Shown one piece after another: positions 47,599-58,163 of a stretch of 64,000 nucleotides of DNA. A program made the position numbers and the translations under genes. Where the stretch lies: assembly GCA_000719105.1 (NCBI GenBank), contig JODX01000005.1, forward strand, positions 248,001-312,000. The letters are read 5' to 3'. The notes below the pieces were generated by a model. That model was not told where the DNA came from and did not search any database. It was given only the letters and a program-made list of their open reading frames with translations. The number at the start of each line of letters is the position of its first letter. Within the stretch, counting starts at the first letter, position 1. This DNA comes from Streptomyces sclerotialus. GTDB lineage: Bacteria; Actinomycetota; Actinomycetes; Streptomycetales; Streptomycetaceae.

Positions 47599-47912
47599 GG
47601 ACGGCACGTGTGCGAGCGTACCTGGCGGTTCGGACATGGCCGGAAAGAGTGGCCTTCGGGAGGGGAGCGCCTGAGGGGCTTCCGGGGCCGGAAACACCCG
47701 CGGGCCGCGGCGCCTGGGAGGGACCCTCAACCCTCCCGGCACCGCAGCCCGGAGCAACAACGGCCGCGGGGTGTGCGGTCCCGGCCGGCCGAAGGCGAGG
47801 AGCCGGAGCAGTCAGGGCAGAGAGCGCCGTCTCCTCTGTCCGTCCTCCTGTGCGGGGAGGGCGGAGGTCCGTGGTTCACATGCCGTGTCGTTCACATGCT
47901 GTGCCTACGCAT

Positions 47913-47928
47913 TGTGGACTAGACCACC
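47913..47928. promoter_or_regulatory. DasR-binding site (dre), distal to nagB
   Basis: TGTGGACTAGACCACC contains the symmetric core TGGACTAGACCA, one mismatch from the dre core TGGTCTAGACCA. It is about 277 bases upstream of the nagB start, so it may also affect the divergent kinase gene. Confidence 0.75.
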
Positions 47929-48107
47929 TTGGCGTGTCCATGCGCGGGCGGATGTTCGTCGTCACCCTTTGCCGGGCGTCCGACAATGCCCTGACCGCAG
48001 AGTAGCTTGCCGCGGCCTCGATGCGGGACCGGAACGGCGCACTCGCGGGTGCGGACGGGGCCGACGGGGGCGCAGCCGGGGGCGCCCGGCGGAAGCGTTT
48101 CTGCTAG

Positions 48108-48123
48108 ATTGGTCTAAACCACA
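48108..48123. promoter_or_regulatory. DasR-binding site (dre), proximal to nagB
   Basis: ATTGGTCTAAACCACA has the core TGGTCTAAACCA, one mismatch from the dre core, 82-97 bases upstream of nagB. DasR represses nagB in Streptomyces until GlcNAc-derived phosphosugars accumulate. Confidence 0.85.
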
Positions 48124-48204
48124 TCTCTCGCTCCGGGTTCCCCGGGTACCCGTCGAGCGCCTCTCCGAGTCCCTCTGTCCCTTTCGCAGATCGGCAGGAC
48201 CAGC

Positions 48205-48990
48205 GTGGAAGTTGTCATCGTCCCGGACGCCAGGGCGGGCGGCGAGATCATCGCCGAGGCCATGGCGCGACTGCTCCGGCGTACCCCCGACGCCCTGCTC
48301 GGCGTGGCCACGGGCTCGACGCCGCTGCCCGTCTACGAGGCGCTGGCGGCCAGGGTGAGAGCGGGCGCGGTGGACGTCTCTCGCGCGCGGATCGCCCAGC
48401 TCGACGAGTACGTGGGGCTGCCGCCCGAGCACCCGGAGTCGTACCGCTCCGTACTCCGCCGGGAGGTGCTGGAACCGCTCGGCATCGGCATGGACGCGTT
48501 CCTGGGGCCGGACGGCACCGCCGAGGACGTGGCTGCCGCCTGCGAGGCGTACGACAGGGCGCTGGCCGCCGCCGGGGGCGTGGACCTCCAGCTGCTGGGC
48601 ATCGGGACCGACGGGCACATCGGGTTCAACGAGCCGTGCTCCTCGCTCGCCTCGCGCACGCGGATCAAGACGCTCACGGAGCAGACCCGTGTCGACAACG
48701 CGCGGTTCTTCGACGGCGACATCGAGCAGGTGCCGCACCATGTGATCACCCAGGGGATCGGGACGATCCTGGAGGCGCGGCACCTGGTGCTGCTCGCGAC
48801 GGGCGAGGGCAAGGCCGACGCGGTGGCGGCGACCGTGGAGGGGCCCGTCGCCGCGGTGTGCCCTGCCTCGGCTCTGCAGCTGCACCCGCACGCCACGGTC
48901 GTCGTGGACGAGGCGGCCGCGTCCAAGCTGAAGCTCTCGGACTACTTCCGGCACGCGTACGCCAACAAGCCGGAGTGGCAGGGCATCTGA
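48205..48990 (+). CDS. nagB: Glucosamine-6-phosphate deaminase
   Basis: Converts glucosamine-6-phosphate to fructose-6-phosphate and ammonia, the last step of N-acetylglucosamine use. The 261-aa protein has LLGVATGSTPLPVYEAL (phosphate binding), QLDEYVGL with the catalytic Asp, and LLGIGTDGHIGFNEP. Length and motifs fit NagB closely. The start is GTG 48205. Upstream DasR sites place it in the GlcNAc regulon, and its product controls the level of the DasR effector glucosamine-6-phosphate. Confidence 0.97.
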   Translation: MEVVIVPDARAGGEIIAEAMARLLRRTPDALLGVATGSTPLPVYEALAARVRAGAVDVSRARIAQLDEYVGLPPEHPESYRSVLRREVLEPLGIGMDAFLGPDGTAEDVAAACEAYDRALAAAGGVDLQLLGIGTDGHIGFNEPCSSLASRTRIKTLTEQTRVDNARFFDGDIEQVPHHVITQGIGTILEARHLVLLATGEGKADAVAATVEGPVAAVCPASALQLHPHATVVVDEAAASKLKLSDYFRHAYANKPEWQGI

Positions 48991-49009
48991 GGCGTCGTAC
49001 ACGCGGAAC

Positions 49010-49048
49010 AGCGGTGCCGGTGACCCGCCCGGGGTCACCGGCACCGCT
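49010..49048. terminator. Terminator between nagB and dasD
   Basis: A perfect 17-bp stem (49010-49026 with 49032-49048) and a five-base loop between two convergent genes. Confidence 0.85.
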
Positions 49049-49057
49049 GCTTCGCGC

Positions 49058-50554
49058 TCACGCGCCCGCGATCACCTCTGCCGCCGCGCGGCCGCACACG
49101 CGCGCGGCGCCGTGGGTCGCGAGGTGCAGGGCGCCCCGGGGCGGGGCCTGGGGGACGCCCATCTCGACCACGAGCGTGTCGGGGCGGGCCGCGAGGAGGG
49201 TGTCGAGGGCCGCGCCCATCCAGGAGTGCCGGTGCTCGTCGCGGACCACGGCCACGATGCGGCGCTCCCCGGCCGCGGTCAGGGCCGCGTCGCCCGCGCC
49301 CTCCCCCGCGAAGCTCGCCGTGCCGGTGCCGGGCAGCAGGCGCGCCAGTTCCGCGGCGACGCCCCAGGGGGTCTCGTCGCCGACGGCGATGTTCGCGACC
49401 GGGGTGAGGGCGGCGACGAAGGGGGGCGCGGTCAGCGGCTCGTACGCCGCGGAGCGGGTGACGGTGAGGGCGCGGCGGGCGGCGGTGAGTCCGATGTCCG
49501 GCAGGTCCCCGTCGCGGGCGCCGGTACGGTCCGCTGCCGATGCCGCCGCCGACCAGGCCGCGAGGTCGCGGACCCGGGCCGCCGCGTCCGCCAGGCGTTC
49601 CTCCGGCAGCTCGCCCGAGCGCACCGCCGCGACCAGGGCGTCCCGCAGGCGCCGTACGGTCTCGTCGTCGGCCAGGCCGCCGCCCACGCAGATCGCGTCC
49701 GCGCCCGCGGCGAGGGCGAGGACGCTGCCCCGCTCGATGCCGTACGTGCCCGAGATGGCCTGCATCTCCATGCCGTCGGTGACGATCAGGCCGTCGTAGC
49801 CGAGGTCCTTGCGGAGCACTTCGGTGAGGACGCGGGGGGAGAGCGTGGCCGGGCGGTCCGGGTCGAGGGCCGGGACCAGGATGTGGGCGCTCATCACCGC
49901 CTTCGTGCCGGCGGCGATCGCGGCGCGGAACGGCGCCAGTTCGCGGGTCTCGAGGACCGCGAGCGGCGCGTCGATCCGGGGCAGCGCCAGGTGCGAGTCG
50001 ACCGCCGTGTCGCCGTGCCCGGGGAAGTGCTTGGCGCAGGCGGCGACGCCGGCCTCCTGGAGCCCGGAGACGTACGCGGCGGTGTGCCGGGCCACGAGGC
50101 CGGGGTCGGCGCCGAAGGAGCGGACGCCGATGACGGGGTTGGCGGGGTCGGAGTTGACGTCCGCCGAGGGGGCCCAGTTGAAGTTGACCCCGCACTCGGC
50201 GAGCCGGCGGCCCAGCTCGTGCGCCACCTCGCGGGTGAGGTCGGCGTCGTCCACCGCGCCGAGGGCGTGGTTGCCCGGGAAGGAGGAGCCGGTGCGCACC
50301 TCCAGGCGGGTGACGTCGCCGCCCTCCTCGTCGATGGCGACCAGCACGTCGCCGCGCTCGGCGCGCAGCTCGGCGGTGAGCGCGGCGAGCTGCGCGGGCG
50401 AGGCGATGTTGCGGCCGAACAGGCCCACCGAGACGAGGCCCTCGCTCAGGCGGCGCAGCAGCCAGTCGGGCGCGGTGGTGCCCGTGAAGCCGGGCTGGAG
50501 GACGGCGAGGGCGTCGCGCGTCAGGGTGTCCGTGGTGCCGGCGATCGTCGTCAT
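49058..50554 (-). CDS. dasD: GH3 beta-N-acetylglucosaminidase DasD
   Basis: Splits N,N'-diacetylchitobiose or similar GlcNAc oligomers after import. The 498-aa protein has an NagZ-like barrel with KHFPGHGDTAVDSH, which carries the family's Asp-His acid/base loop, and LIVTDGMEMQAI with the nucleophile Asp. A second domain of about 160 residues follows. No signal peptide is seen, so it acts in the cytoplasm. It begins seven bases after dasC, in the das operon, as in S. coelicolor. Confidence 0.95.
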   Translation of the reverse strand: MTTIAGTTDTLTRDALAVLQPGFTGTTAPDWLLRRLSEGLVSVGLFGRNIASPAQLAALTAELRAERGDVLVAIDEEGGDVTRLEVRTGSSFPGNHALGAVDDADLTREVAHELGRRLAECGVNFNWAPSADVNSDPANPVIGVRSFGADPGLVARHTAAYVSGLQEAGVAACAKHFPGHGDTAVDSHLALPRIDAPLAVLETRELAPFRAAIAAGTKAVMSAHILVPALDPDRPATLSPRVLTEVLRKDLGYDGLIVTDGMEMQAISGTYGIERGSVLALAAGADAICVGGGLADDETVRRLRDALVAAVRSGELPEERLADAAARVRDLAAWSAAASAADRTGARDGDLPDIGLTAARRALTVTRSAAYEPLTAPPFVAALTPVANIAVGDETPWGVAAELARLLPGTGTASFAGEGAGDAALTAAGERRIVAVVRDEHRHSWMGAALDTLLAARPDTLVVEMGVPQAPPRGALHLATHGAARVCGRAAAEVIAGA

Positions 50555-50561
50555 GGGTGGG

Positions 50562-51434
50562 TCATCCCTTCACGGCGCCCGCGGTGAGACCCGCGGCCAT
50601 CTTGCGCTGGACGAGGAGGAAGAGGATCACGATCGGCACGGCCAGCATCGTGGAGCCGGCCATCATCGGGGCGTACTCCGTGCCGTGCTTGGTGGTGAAG
50701 TTGGCGAGCCAGACGGTCGCCGTCTGGTTCTGCTGGCTCATCAGCATCAGCGCGTACAGGTACTCGTTCCAGGCCTGGATGAAGGCGTAGACCGAGGTGG
50801 CGACCAGACCGGGGGCGAGCAGCGGGAACACCACGCGGACGAAGGCGCCGGTGCGGGAGCAGCCGTCCACCATGGCGGCCTCCTCCAGTTCCTTCGGGAT
50901 GTTGACGATGAAGCCGCGCAGCGTCCACACCGTGAACGGGAGGATGAAGGTCAGGTACGTGATGACCAGGCCCGTCAGCCGGTCGTACTGGCCCAGGTCG
51001 TTGAGGAGCAGGAAGACCGGGATGATCATGGCGACGAGCGGGACCATCTGGACCGCCAGGATGCCCACGATGACCACCTTGCGGCCGCGGAAGGCGAAGC
51101 GCGAGATGGCGAGGGCGGCCAGCATGCCGACGGCCATGCCGACCACGACGACCGCGAGGGAGACGACCAGGCTGCGGCCCACCGGGCCCCAGAAGTCGGA
51201 GATGTCCAGCGCGCGGCTGAAGTTGGAGAGCGTGAGGCCGGTCGGGAACAGGCTCGGGTCCGGGTCGATGGCGTCCTTGGCCGGCTTGAACGCGGTGTTC
51301 AGCATCCAGTAGACGGGGAAGCCCGCGGTGACGAAGACGAGCAGGCCGAGCAGGTTCCAGCCGATCTTCGACCTGCGGCGGCGTGCGGGAGCGGCGAGGG
51401 TGCTCACCCCGCTCGTGCTGCTCACGCTGCTCAT
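50562..51434 (-). CDS. dasC: Chitobiose/GlcNAc-oligomer ABC permease DasC
   Basis: A 290-aa MalG-type permease with about six membrane helices. The EAA loop is EEAAMVDGCSRTGAFVRVVFPLLAPG. It pairs with DasB to import chitin oligomers bound by DasA; the ATPase is expected to be the shared MsiK, not encoded here. The ATG overlaps the dasB stop by four bases (ATGA). Confidence 0.96.
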   Translation of the reverse strand: MSSVSSTSGVSTLAAPARRRRSKIGWNLLGLLVFVTAGFPVYWMLNTAFKPAKDAIDPDPSLFPTGLTLSNFSRALDISDFWGPVGRSLVVSLAVVVVGMAVGMLAALAISRFAFRGRKVVIVGILAVQMVPLVAMIIPVFLLLNDLGQYDRLTGLVITYLTFILPFTVWTLRGFIVNIPKELEEAAMVDGCSRTGAFVRVVFPLLAPGLVATSVYAFIQAWNEYLYALMLMSQQNQTATVWLANFTTKHGTEYAPMMAGSTMLAVPIVILFLLVQRKMAAGLTAGAVKG

Positions 51435-52423
51435 TCGACTTCTCCGATCTTCAGCATCTGGCGCATGTAGACGGCGACCACGCCGAGCAGCAGCACCACG
51501 GTGAGCAGGGCGATGGCCGATCCCTGCGCGTAGTCGTTGACGACGAACGCCTTGTCGTACGAGTAGGTGGTGAGGAGCTGGAACTCGGCCTCGGGGTGGC
51601 CGCCCCGCATCACGAACACCTGCGGGAAGACGCCCACGTCCCAGATGACGGAGAGAGTCGTCAGCATCACGATGATCGGCTTGAGGATCGGCAGGGTGAC
51701 GTGGCGGAACACACCCCACGCGCCCGCACCGTCCAGCCGGGCCGCCTCCTCCAGCTCCTTCGGCACCTGGGTGAGGCCCGCGCTGAGGGTGATGACCACG
51801 AAGGGCACCGCGCCCCACACCACGAGCAGCATGATCACGGCGAGGCCCTCGGGGCCGCTGGCGAACCAGTTGTGCCCGATCATCTCGACCCCGGGCAACT
51901 TGCTCAGCAGCGCGTTGAGGATGCCGTAGTCCGCGTCGAACAGCCATTTGAAAACGGTGGTGGCCACGATGATGGGCATGCCCCAGCTCGCCACCAGCAC
52001 GATGTTGATCAGCATCTTCACCCAGCCGGAGACCCGCTGGAGGAGGAGCGCGATCAGCATGCCCGCCACCATCGTGAAGACCACGCAGCCGGCGGCGAAG
52101 ACGATGGTCCGCAGGACGACCGACCAGAACTCGCCGTCGCCCAGGACGTTCGCGAAGTTGTCGAAGCCGACGGACTCGGCCGGCTGGAAGCCCCAGAGCT
52201 GGGGCTGCCCGAACTTCTGGAAGGAGAGCGTGACCAGCCGGACCAGCGGATAGCCGAGGACCAGGACGAGGACGAGCAGGCAGGGTGCGAGCAGCGCCCA
52301 GGGCACGGCGGTACCGCCCGGGGTCCGCTTGGCGCGGGCCGGCTCCTTGGCGGCCGGTGGTGGTGGCGGTGCCTGCCGGGCGGGCGGCACCTTGGCGGGG
52401 GTGGTGGTGTCTGCGGCACTCAT
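51431..52423 (-). CDS. dasB: Chitobiose/GlcNAc-oligomer ABC permease DasB
   Basis: A 330-aa MalF-type permease. A Pro-rich cytoplasmic N-terminus of about 35 residues precedes about six membrane helices, with the EAA loop EEAARLDGAGAWGVFRHVTLPILKP. It forms the membrane pore with DasC. A 226-base gap with repeats separates it from dasA, so it may be read from the dasA promoter at a lower level. Confidence 0.96.
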   Translation of the reverse strand: MSAADTTTPAKVPPARQAPPPPPAAKEPARAKRTPGGTAVPWALLAPCLLVLVLVLGYPLVRLVTLSFQKFGQPQLWGFQPAESVGFDNFANVLGDGEFWSVVLRTIVFAAGCVVFTMVAGMLIALLLQRVSGWVKMLINIVLVASWGMPIIVATTVFKWLFDADYGILNALLSKLPGVEMIGHNWFASGPEGLAVIMLLVVWGAVPFVVITLSAGLTQVPKELEEAARLDGAGAWGVFRHVTLPILKPIIVMLTTLSVIWDVGVFPQVFVMRGGHPEAEFQLLTTYSYDKAFVVNDYAQGSAIALLTVVLLLGVVAVYMRQMLKIGEVE

Positions 52424-52448
52424 CGCGTGCTCCTCAGCGGTCCCTCAG

Positions 52449-52575
52449 GTCGTACGGGAAGCGGCCCCCGCCGCGGTGGCGGTGCGCCCCGAAGTCGTAC
52501 GGGGGGCGGCCTTTCGTGGTCCACGTGGTCCGGTGGCGCGCCCCGAGGTCGTACGGGTCACAGCAGTCGTACGAG
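52449..52575. repeat. Short GTCGTACGGG repeats in the dasA-dasB gap
   Basis: The decamer GTCGTACGGG or a one-base variant occurs four times, starting at 52449, 52494, 52548 and 52566. Two copies share a longer CGCCCCGA-R-GTCGTACGGG unit 54 bases apart. The gap is 226 bases with no gene. It could process or attenuate the mRNA, giving more dasA than dasBC; that role is inferred. Confidence 0.6.
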
Positions 52576-52649
52576 AAGCAGGGCCCCGCCCCGGTGGGCC
52601 CCCGGACGCGGGGATGCCCGAAAGGCCCGGACGAGGCCCTGCTCTCGGA

Positions 52650-53927
52650 TCACTTGGTGTTGATGACCTTGTCGATCTCGGCGTCCGCCTCCTTGGCGGC
52701 TGCCTCGACGGACTTCTTGCCGGTGCCGATCTCCTGCAGCATGGTCTGCAGGACCTGCGCCTTCTCGACCTGGCCCCAGCCCGGCGCCATGGGCACGAAC
52801 CAGCTGGACTCGGCCGCGGTGGCCGGGACCACCGTCGCCGGGTCGTCCTTCAGCGTGGCGAGGTCGGTCTTGTTGTTGGGCAGGTTGCCCTTCTCCATCA
52901 GGCCCTTCTGGCCCTTGGCGCCGGTGAAGGCGTTGATCCACTCCGCGGCGACGTCCTGCGCGTCGGACTTCACCGGGATGGCGAGGTCGGAGCCGCCGAG
53001 GAAGACCGGGATGTTCTTGCCGGACGGACCGGGCATCACGAAGGCCTCGAGGTTGTCCTTGAGCTCGCCGGTCTTGTCGTTCTTCGGGTCGGCGGCGGTC
53101 GCGCCCTCCCAGGCGGCGCCGAAGATCATGGCGGACTTGCCCTGGCCGTAGACGATCGGGCGGTCGGCCTCGTCCTTCGTCTTGTCGCCCTTCATGTACG
53201 AGTCGAGGACGTTCTTGAACTCCTCGAGCCCCTTGAGCGACTCGGGCGAGGAGAGGTTGGCCTTCCACTGGCCGCCCTCCTCCTTGGCGATGGAGCCGCC
53301 CGCGTCGTACACGAAGGACATGGCCGCGTACCAGTCGCGGCTGGGCTGGTACCAGGCGCTGAACTTGCCGCCCTGCTTCTTCTGGATCTTGTCGAGCGCG
53401 GCGGTGAGCTCGTCGTAGGTCTTCGGCGTGGCCTTGACGCCGGCCTCCTCCGCGACGTCCTTGCGCCAGTTGGCGACACGGCCGCCCGCGTAGTAGGGGA
53501 CGCCGTACGTCTTGCCCTCGTACGTCACCGAGGCCTTGAGGCCGTCGAGCCAGGCGTCCGAGTTGTCGAACTTCGCGGGGTCGACGGGGGCGAAGGCGCC
53601 CTTGACCATGTAGCCGAGCATCTCGGTGTTGCCCATCTCGACCACGTCGGGCGCCTTGTCGGTGGCGAGGACGGCGTCGAGCTTGGTGTTCTTGTCGGGC
53701 CAGCCGTAGTACTCGTGCTTGACGGTGATGCCGGGGTGCTTCTTCTTCACGGCGGCGTCGGCGGCCTTGACCAGCTCGGGCCAGTTGTTCTGCGCGTCCA
53801 CCGTGAGCCAGACCGTCAGCTCCTTGGCGTCCGCGCCGCCGGACTCCCCGGACCCCTCGCCCCCGCACGCCGCGATGGAGACCATCATGCCCGCGATACC
53901 GATCGCGACTGTCAGCTTGCGCTTCAC
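52650..53927 (-). CDS. dasA: Chitobiose-binding lipoprotein DasA
   Basis: A 425-aa extracytoplasmic sugar-binding protein of the MalE type. The signal peptide ends in the lipobox SIAAC (Cys21), followed by a Gly/Ser/Glu linker. The family region reads GQGKSAMIFGAAWEGATAAD, and aromatic residues (YYGWPD, WYQPSRDWYAAM) fit sugar stacking. It binds chitin-derived GlcNAc oligomers and feeds DasBC. The GTG at 53927 follows GAGGAGGG. Two DasR-type sites lie upstream. Confidence 0.97.
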   Translation of the reverse strand: MKRKLTVAIGIAGMMVSIAACGGEGSGESGGADAKELTVWLTVDAQNNWPELVKAADAAVKKKHPGITVKHEYYGWPDKNTKLDAVLATDKAPDVVEMGNTEMLGYMVKGAFAPVDPAKFDNSDAWLDGLKASVTYEGKTYGVPYYAGGRVANWRKDVAEEAGVKATPKTYDELTAALDKIQKKQGGKFSAWYQPSRDWYAAMSFVYDAGGSIAKEEGGQWKANLSSPESLKGLEEFKNVLDSYMKGDKTKDEADRPIVYGQGKSAMIFGAAWEGATAADPKNDKTGELKDNLEAFVMPGPSGKNIPVFLGGSDLAIPVKSDAQDVAAEWINAFTGAKGQKGLMEKGNLPNNKTDLATLKDDPATVVPATAAESSWFVPMAPGWGQVEKAQVLQTMLQEIGTGKKSVEAAAKEADAEIDKVINTK

Positions 53928-54014
53928 GCCACCCTCCTCAGGGATGCCACAAAACCCCCCTGCCCACCGCGGTGACCGAACGACTGCCGCTGCCCGTGGG
54001 GCCGGGACTGGACC

Positions 54015-54030
54015 AATGGTGTAGACCAGT
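54015..54030. promoter_or_regulatory. DasR-binding site (dre) upstream of dasA
   Basis: AATGGTGTAGACCAGT has the core TGGTGTAGACCA, one mismatch from the consensus TGGTCTAGACCA, about 90 bases ahead of dasA. Confidence 0.8.
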
Positions 54031-54039
54031 AGGGGGGAG

Positions 54040-54055
54040 CTTGGCCCAGACCAAA
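54040..54055. promoter_or_regulatory. Weaker DasR-like site upstream of dasA
   Basis: CTTGGCCCAGACCAAA has outer TGG and AGACCA halves with a changed centre. It is 25 bases from the stronger site, so two DasR dimers could bind side by side. Confidence 0.5.
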
Positions 54056-54124
54056 AAGGGTGTCAAGGCGTTCGAGGGCGCTCCAGCCGTCCGTTATGGG
54101 ACCTACATATGCAGGGACCTTTAA

Positions 54125-55290
<1,166 letters not shown>

Positions 55291-55330
55291 GGGCACGGGC
55301 GCGTCATCGCATGGACGGGAGGACCACCCG

Positions 55331-57505
55331 GTGCGCATCGCGAACGATCCGAACAGCCCCCGGACGAGCCGCGCGAGCGCGCGGACCGTCCTCGTCTGGA
55401 CCATTGTCGCCCTCGTCGGCGCGGCCGGCTGGGCCGTGCTCGCCCTGGCCCGCGGCGAGGAGGTGTCCGCCGCCTGGATGGTCGCGGCGGCCCTCGGCTC
55501 GTACGCCATCGGCTACCGCTTCTACGCGAAGTTCATCCAGTACAAGGTGCTCAGGGCCGACCGCACCCGGGCCACTCCGGCGGAACGGCTGAACAACGGG
55601 ATCGACTTCCATCCCACCGACCGCCGGGTGCTCCTCGGCCACCACTTCGCGGCGATCGCGGGCGCGGGCCCCCTGGTCGGGCCGGTGCTCGCCGCGCAGA
55701 TGGGCTATCTGCCGGGCACCATCTGGATCGTCGCCGGGGTCATCTTCGCCGGCGCCGTGCAGGACATGGTGGTGCTGTTCTTCTCCACCCGCCGGGACGG
55801 CCGGTCGCTCGGGCAGATGGCCCGTGAGGAGATCGGCCCGGTGGGCGGCGCCGCCGCACTGCTCGCCGCCTTCGCCATCATGATCATTCTGCTCGGTGTG
55901 CTGGCACTCGTCATCGTCAACGCCCTCGCGGAGTCCCCGTGGGGCACCTTCTCCATCGCGATGACCATTCCGATCGCCCTCTTCATGGGCTTCTACCTGC
56001 GGGTGCTGCGGCCGGGACGGGTCAGCGAGGTCTCGCTGATCGGTGTGGCCCTGCTGCTGTTCGCGCTGGTCTCGGGCCGCTGGGTGGCCCAGTCGTCGTG
56101 GGCCGACGCCTTCACCCTCGCCCCGTCCACCCTGGTGATCTGGCTGGTGGCGTACGGGTTCGTCGCCTCCATCCTGCCGGTGTGGATGCTGCTCGCGCCC
56201 CGCGACTACCTGTCCACCTTCATGAAGATCGGCACGATCCTGCTGCTGGCGGCCGGTGTGGTGGTGACCCTGCCGACGCTGCGGATGCCCGCGGTCACGG
56301 ACTTCGCCACCCGGGGCGACGGCCCGGTGTTCGCGGGTTCGCTCTTCCCGTTCGTGTTCATCACCATCGCGTGCGGGGCGCTCTCCGGTTTCCACGCGCT
56401 GATCTCCAGCGGGACGACGCCGAAGATGATCCAGAAGGAGACGCAGGTCCGGCTGATCGGCTACGGCTCGATGCTGATGGAGTCGTCCGTGGCCGTGATG
56501 GCGCTGATCGCCGCCTCGGTCATCGACCCGGGCCTGTACTTCGCGATGAACGCGCCCGCCGGTGTCATCGGCGACACCGTGCAGAACGCCTCGCAGGTGG
56601 TGACCGGCTGGGGCTACTCCATCTCGCCGGACGCCCTCGCGGAGGCGGCCCGGCAGGTCGAGGAGTCGTCCCTGCTGTCCCGTACCGGCGGCGCGCCCAC
56701 GCTCGCGGTCGGAGTCTCGGAGATCTTCTCGCAGGTCACCGGGGACGGGATGCGCGCCTTCTGGTACCACTTCGCGATCATGTTCGAGGCGCTGTTCATC
56801 CTCACCGCGCTCGACGCGGGCACGCGCGTGGGCCGCTTCATGCTCCAGGACACCCTCGGCAACGTCTACCGGCCGTTCAGGAACGTGAGCTGGAAGCCGG
56901 GGCTGGTCGTCACGAGCGGCATCGTCTGCGCGCTGTGGGGCTACTTCCTGTGGGTGGGCGTCCACGAGCCGCTCGGCGGGATCAACCAGCTCTTCCCGGT
57001 CTTCGGCATCTCCAACCAGCTGCTGGCGGCGGTCGCCCTGACCGTGTGCACCACGCTGCTGGTGAAGTCCGGGCGGCTCAAGTGGGCCTGGATCACGGGC
57101 GTTCCGCTCGCGTGGGACGCGACGGTGACGCTCACCGCGAGCTGGCAGAAGGTGTTCTCCGACGATCCGCGCGTGGGGTTCTTCAAGCAGCGGGAGATCT
57201 ACCAGGACGCCATCGGCCGGGGCGAGGTGATCGCACCCGCGAAGACCATGGACGACATGCACACCGTCGTCACCAACTCCACGGTGGACGGCGTCCTGAC
57301 GGCCGTACTGGCGCTGCTGATCGTGGTCGTGATCGCCGACGCGGCCCGGGTGTGCGTCCGCCATGTCCGCCGGCCGGCGCTGTCGACGCTGAGCGAGTCC
57401 CCGTACGTGGAGTCGAAGATCGTCGCCCCGGCGGGTCTGCGCGCGACGCGCGAGGAGCGGGAGGAGGCGGCGCGCGATGCGGTCGGCGCTGGTCAGGGCG
57501 GCTAG
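55331..57505 (+). CDS. cstA: Carbon starvation protein CstA family, peptide/pyruvate transporter
   Basis: A 724-aa membrane protein with about 16 helices. The conserved YRFYAKFIQYKVL near the N-terminus and GIDFHPTDRRVLLGHHFAAIAGAGPLVGPVLAAQMGYLPG are diagnostic of CstA. Members take up pyruvate or peptides during carbon shortage. The GTG at 55331 follows GGGAGGA. The YbdD-type gene overlaps its 3' end by 29 bases, the usual pairing. Confidence 0.95.
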   Translation: MRIANDPNSPRTSRASARTVLVWTIVALVGAAGWAVLALARGEEVSAAWMVAAALGSYAIGYRFYAKFIQYKVLRADRTRATPAERLNNGIDFHPTDRRVLLGHHFAAIAGAGPLVGPVLAAQMGYLPGTIWIVAGVIFAGAVQDMVVLFFSTRRDGRSLGQMAREEIGPVGGAAALLAAFAIMIILLGVLALVIVNALAESPWGTFSIAMTIPIALFMGFYLRVLRPGRVSEVSLIGVALLLFALVSGRWVAQSSWADAFTLAPSTLVIWLVAYGFVASILPVWMLLAPRDYLSTFMKIGTILLLAAGVVVTLPTLRMPAVTDFATRGDGPVFAGSLFPFVFITIACGALSGFHALISSGTTPKMIQKETQVRLIGYGSMLMESSVAVMALIAASVIDPGLYFAMNAPAGVIGDTVQNASQVVTGWGYSISPDALAEAARQVEESSLLSRTGGAPTLAVGVSEIFSQVTGDGMRAFWYHFAIMFEALFILTALDAGTRVGRFMLQDTLGNVYRPFRNVSWKPGLVVTSGIVCALWGYFLWVGVHEPLGGINQLFPVFGISNQLLAAVALTVCTTLLVKSGRLKWAWITGVPLAWDATVTLTASWQKVFSDDPRVGFFKQREIYQDAIGRGEVIAPAKTMDDMHTVVTNSTVDGVLTAVLALLIVVVIADAARVCVRHVRRPALSTLSESPYVESKIVAPAGLRATREEREEAARDAVGAGQGG

Positions 57506-57689
57506 GAGGACGGCTGAGGGCGTGCGCTGGTACATGCGGGAGCTGACCGGCGAGTCGGCGTACGACCGGTACACGGCCCATGTGCGCGCACACGACCCGG
57601 AGGCGCCCGTGCCGTCCCGCAGGGAGTTCGAGCGTGCCCGGACCGACCGGCAGGACTCGGACCCCCGGCAGGGGTTCCGCTGCTGCTGA
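57477..57689 (+). CDS. YbdD/YjiX-family small protein
   Basis: A 70-aa basic protein with the family pattern WYMRELTGESAYDRYTAHVRAHDPEAPVPSRREFERAR. It is found next to cstA in most bacteria and is needed for some CstA transporters to work. The ATG lies inside the cstA end, in another frame, with no gap. It ends in FRCC. Confidence 0.9.
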   Translation: MRSALVRAARRTAEGVRWYMRELTGESAYDRYTAHVRAHDPEAPVPSRREFERARTDRQDSDPRQGFRCC

Positions 57690-57869
57690 ACTCCCGCCGT
57701 CGGCCGAGCGGTGCGGAACCGGGCTCCGGTGGGTTCCAAGGCCCGGGGCCCGGGTCCGCACCGCGGATCCGTTATACGGACAGGGGTTCCATTAACCGAT
57801 ACCGTCGCCTAGATTTCTCGCCCATCACAGAGGTGATCAACGAGGTCGACGAGGGAACGGAGCCGCAGC

Positions 57870-58163
57870 ATGTCAGGAGCACACCAACCACCCGAAGCGC
57901 GGGAGCCGGTGGTGACACCGGTCCGCGTGGTCATCGCCCTCTGTCTCGTGGCGCCCTTCGTGGCGATGCTGTGGGTCGGCTCGTACTCCTCGGTGGACCC
58001 CACCTTCATCGGCATCCCGTTCTTCTACTGGTACCAGATGGCCTGGGTGATCGTCTCCACGGCGCTCACCATGGTCGCCTACAAGCTCTGGCAGCGTGAC
58101 CAGCGCGCCCAGCGTGCCCGCAAGGACCGGACCGAGGCGCGGGACGGGGGTGCGTCGGCGTGA
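57870..58163 (+). CDS. DUF3311 small membrane protein
   Basis: A 97-aa protein with two membrane helices (about 18-38 and 48-70) joined by SSVDPTFIGIPFFYWYQ, the DUF3311 signature, and a charged tail. It is paired with a sodium/solute symporter gene; the stop overlaps the GTG of that gene (GTGA), so the two proteins likely work as one transporter. Confidence 0.92.
   Translation: MSGAHQPPEAREPVVTPVRVVIALCLVAPFVAMLWVGSYSSVDPTFIGIPFFYWYQMAWVIVSTALTMVAYKLWQRDQRAQRARKDRTEARDGGASA

Larger units (their letters stand above)
47599..48204. promoter_or_regulatory. Divergent region between sensor kinase and nagB
   Basis: A 606-base stretch with no supported gene. It carries two DasR-type sites (47913-47928 and 48108-48123). 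The promoters of the kinase and nagB must both lie here. The nagB leader reaches at least from the second site to 48204. Confidence 0.55.

Noticed and set aside
52285..53151. 288-codon open frame on the plus strand covering the dasA-dasB gap
   Set aside because: It runs antisense through the 3' half of dasA and has no domain signal.
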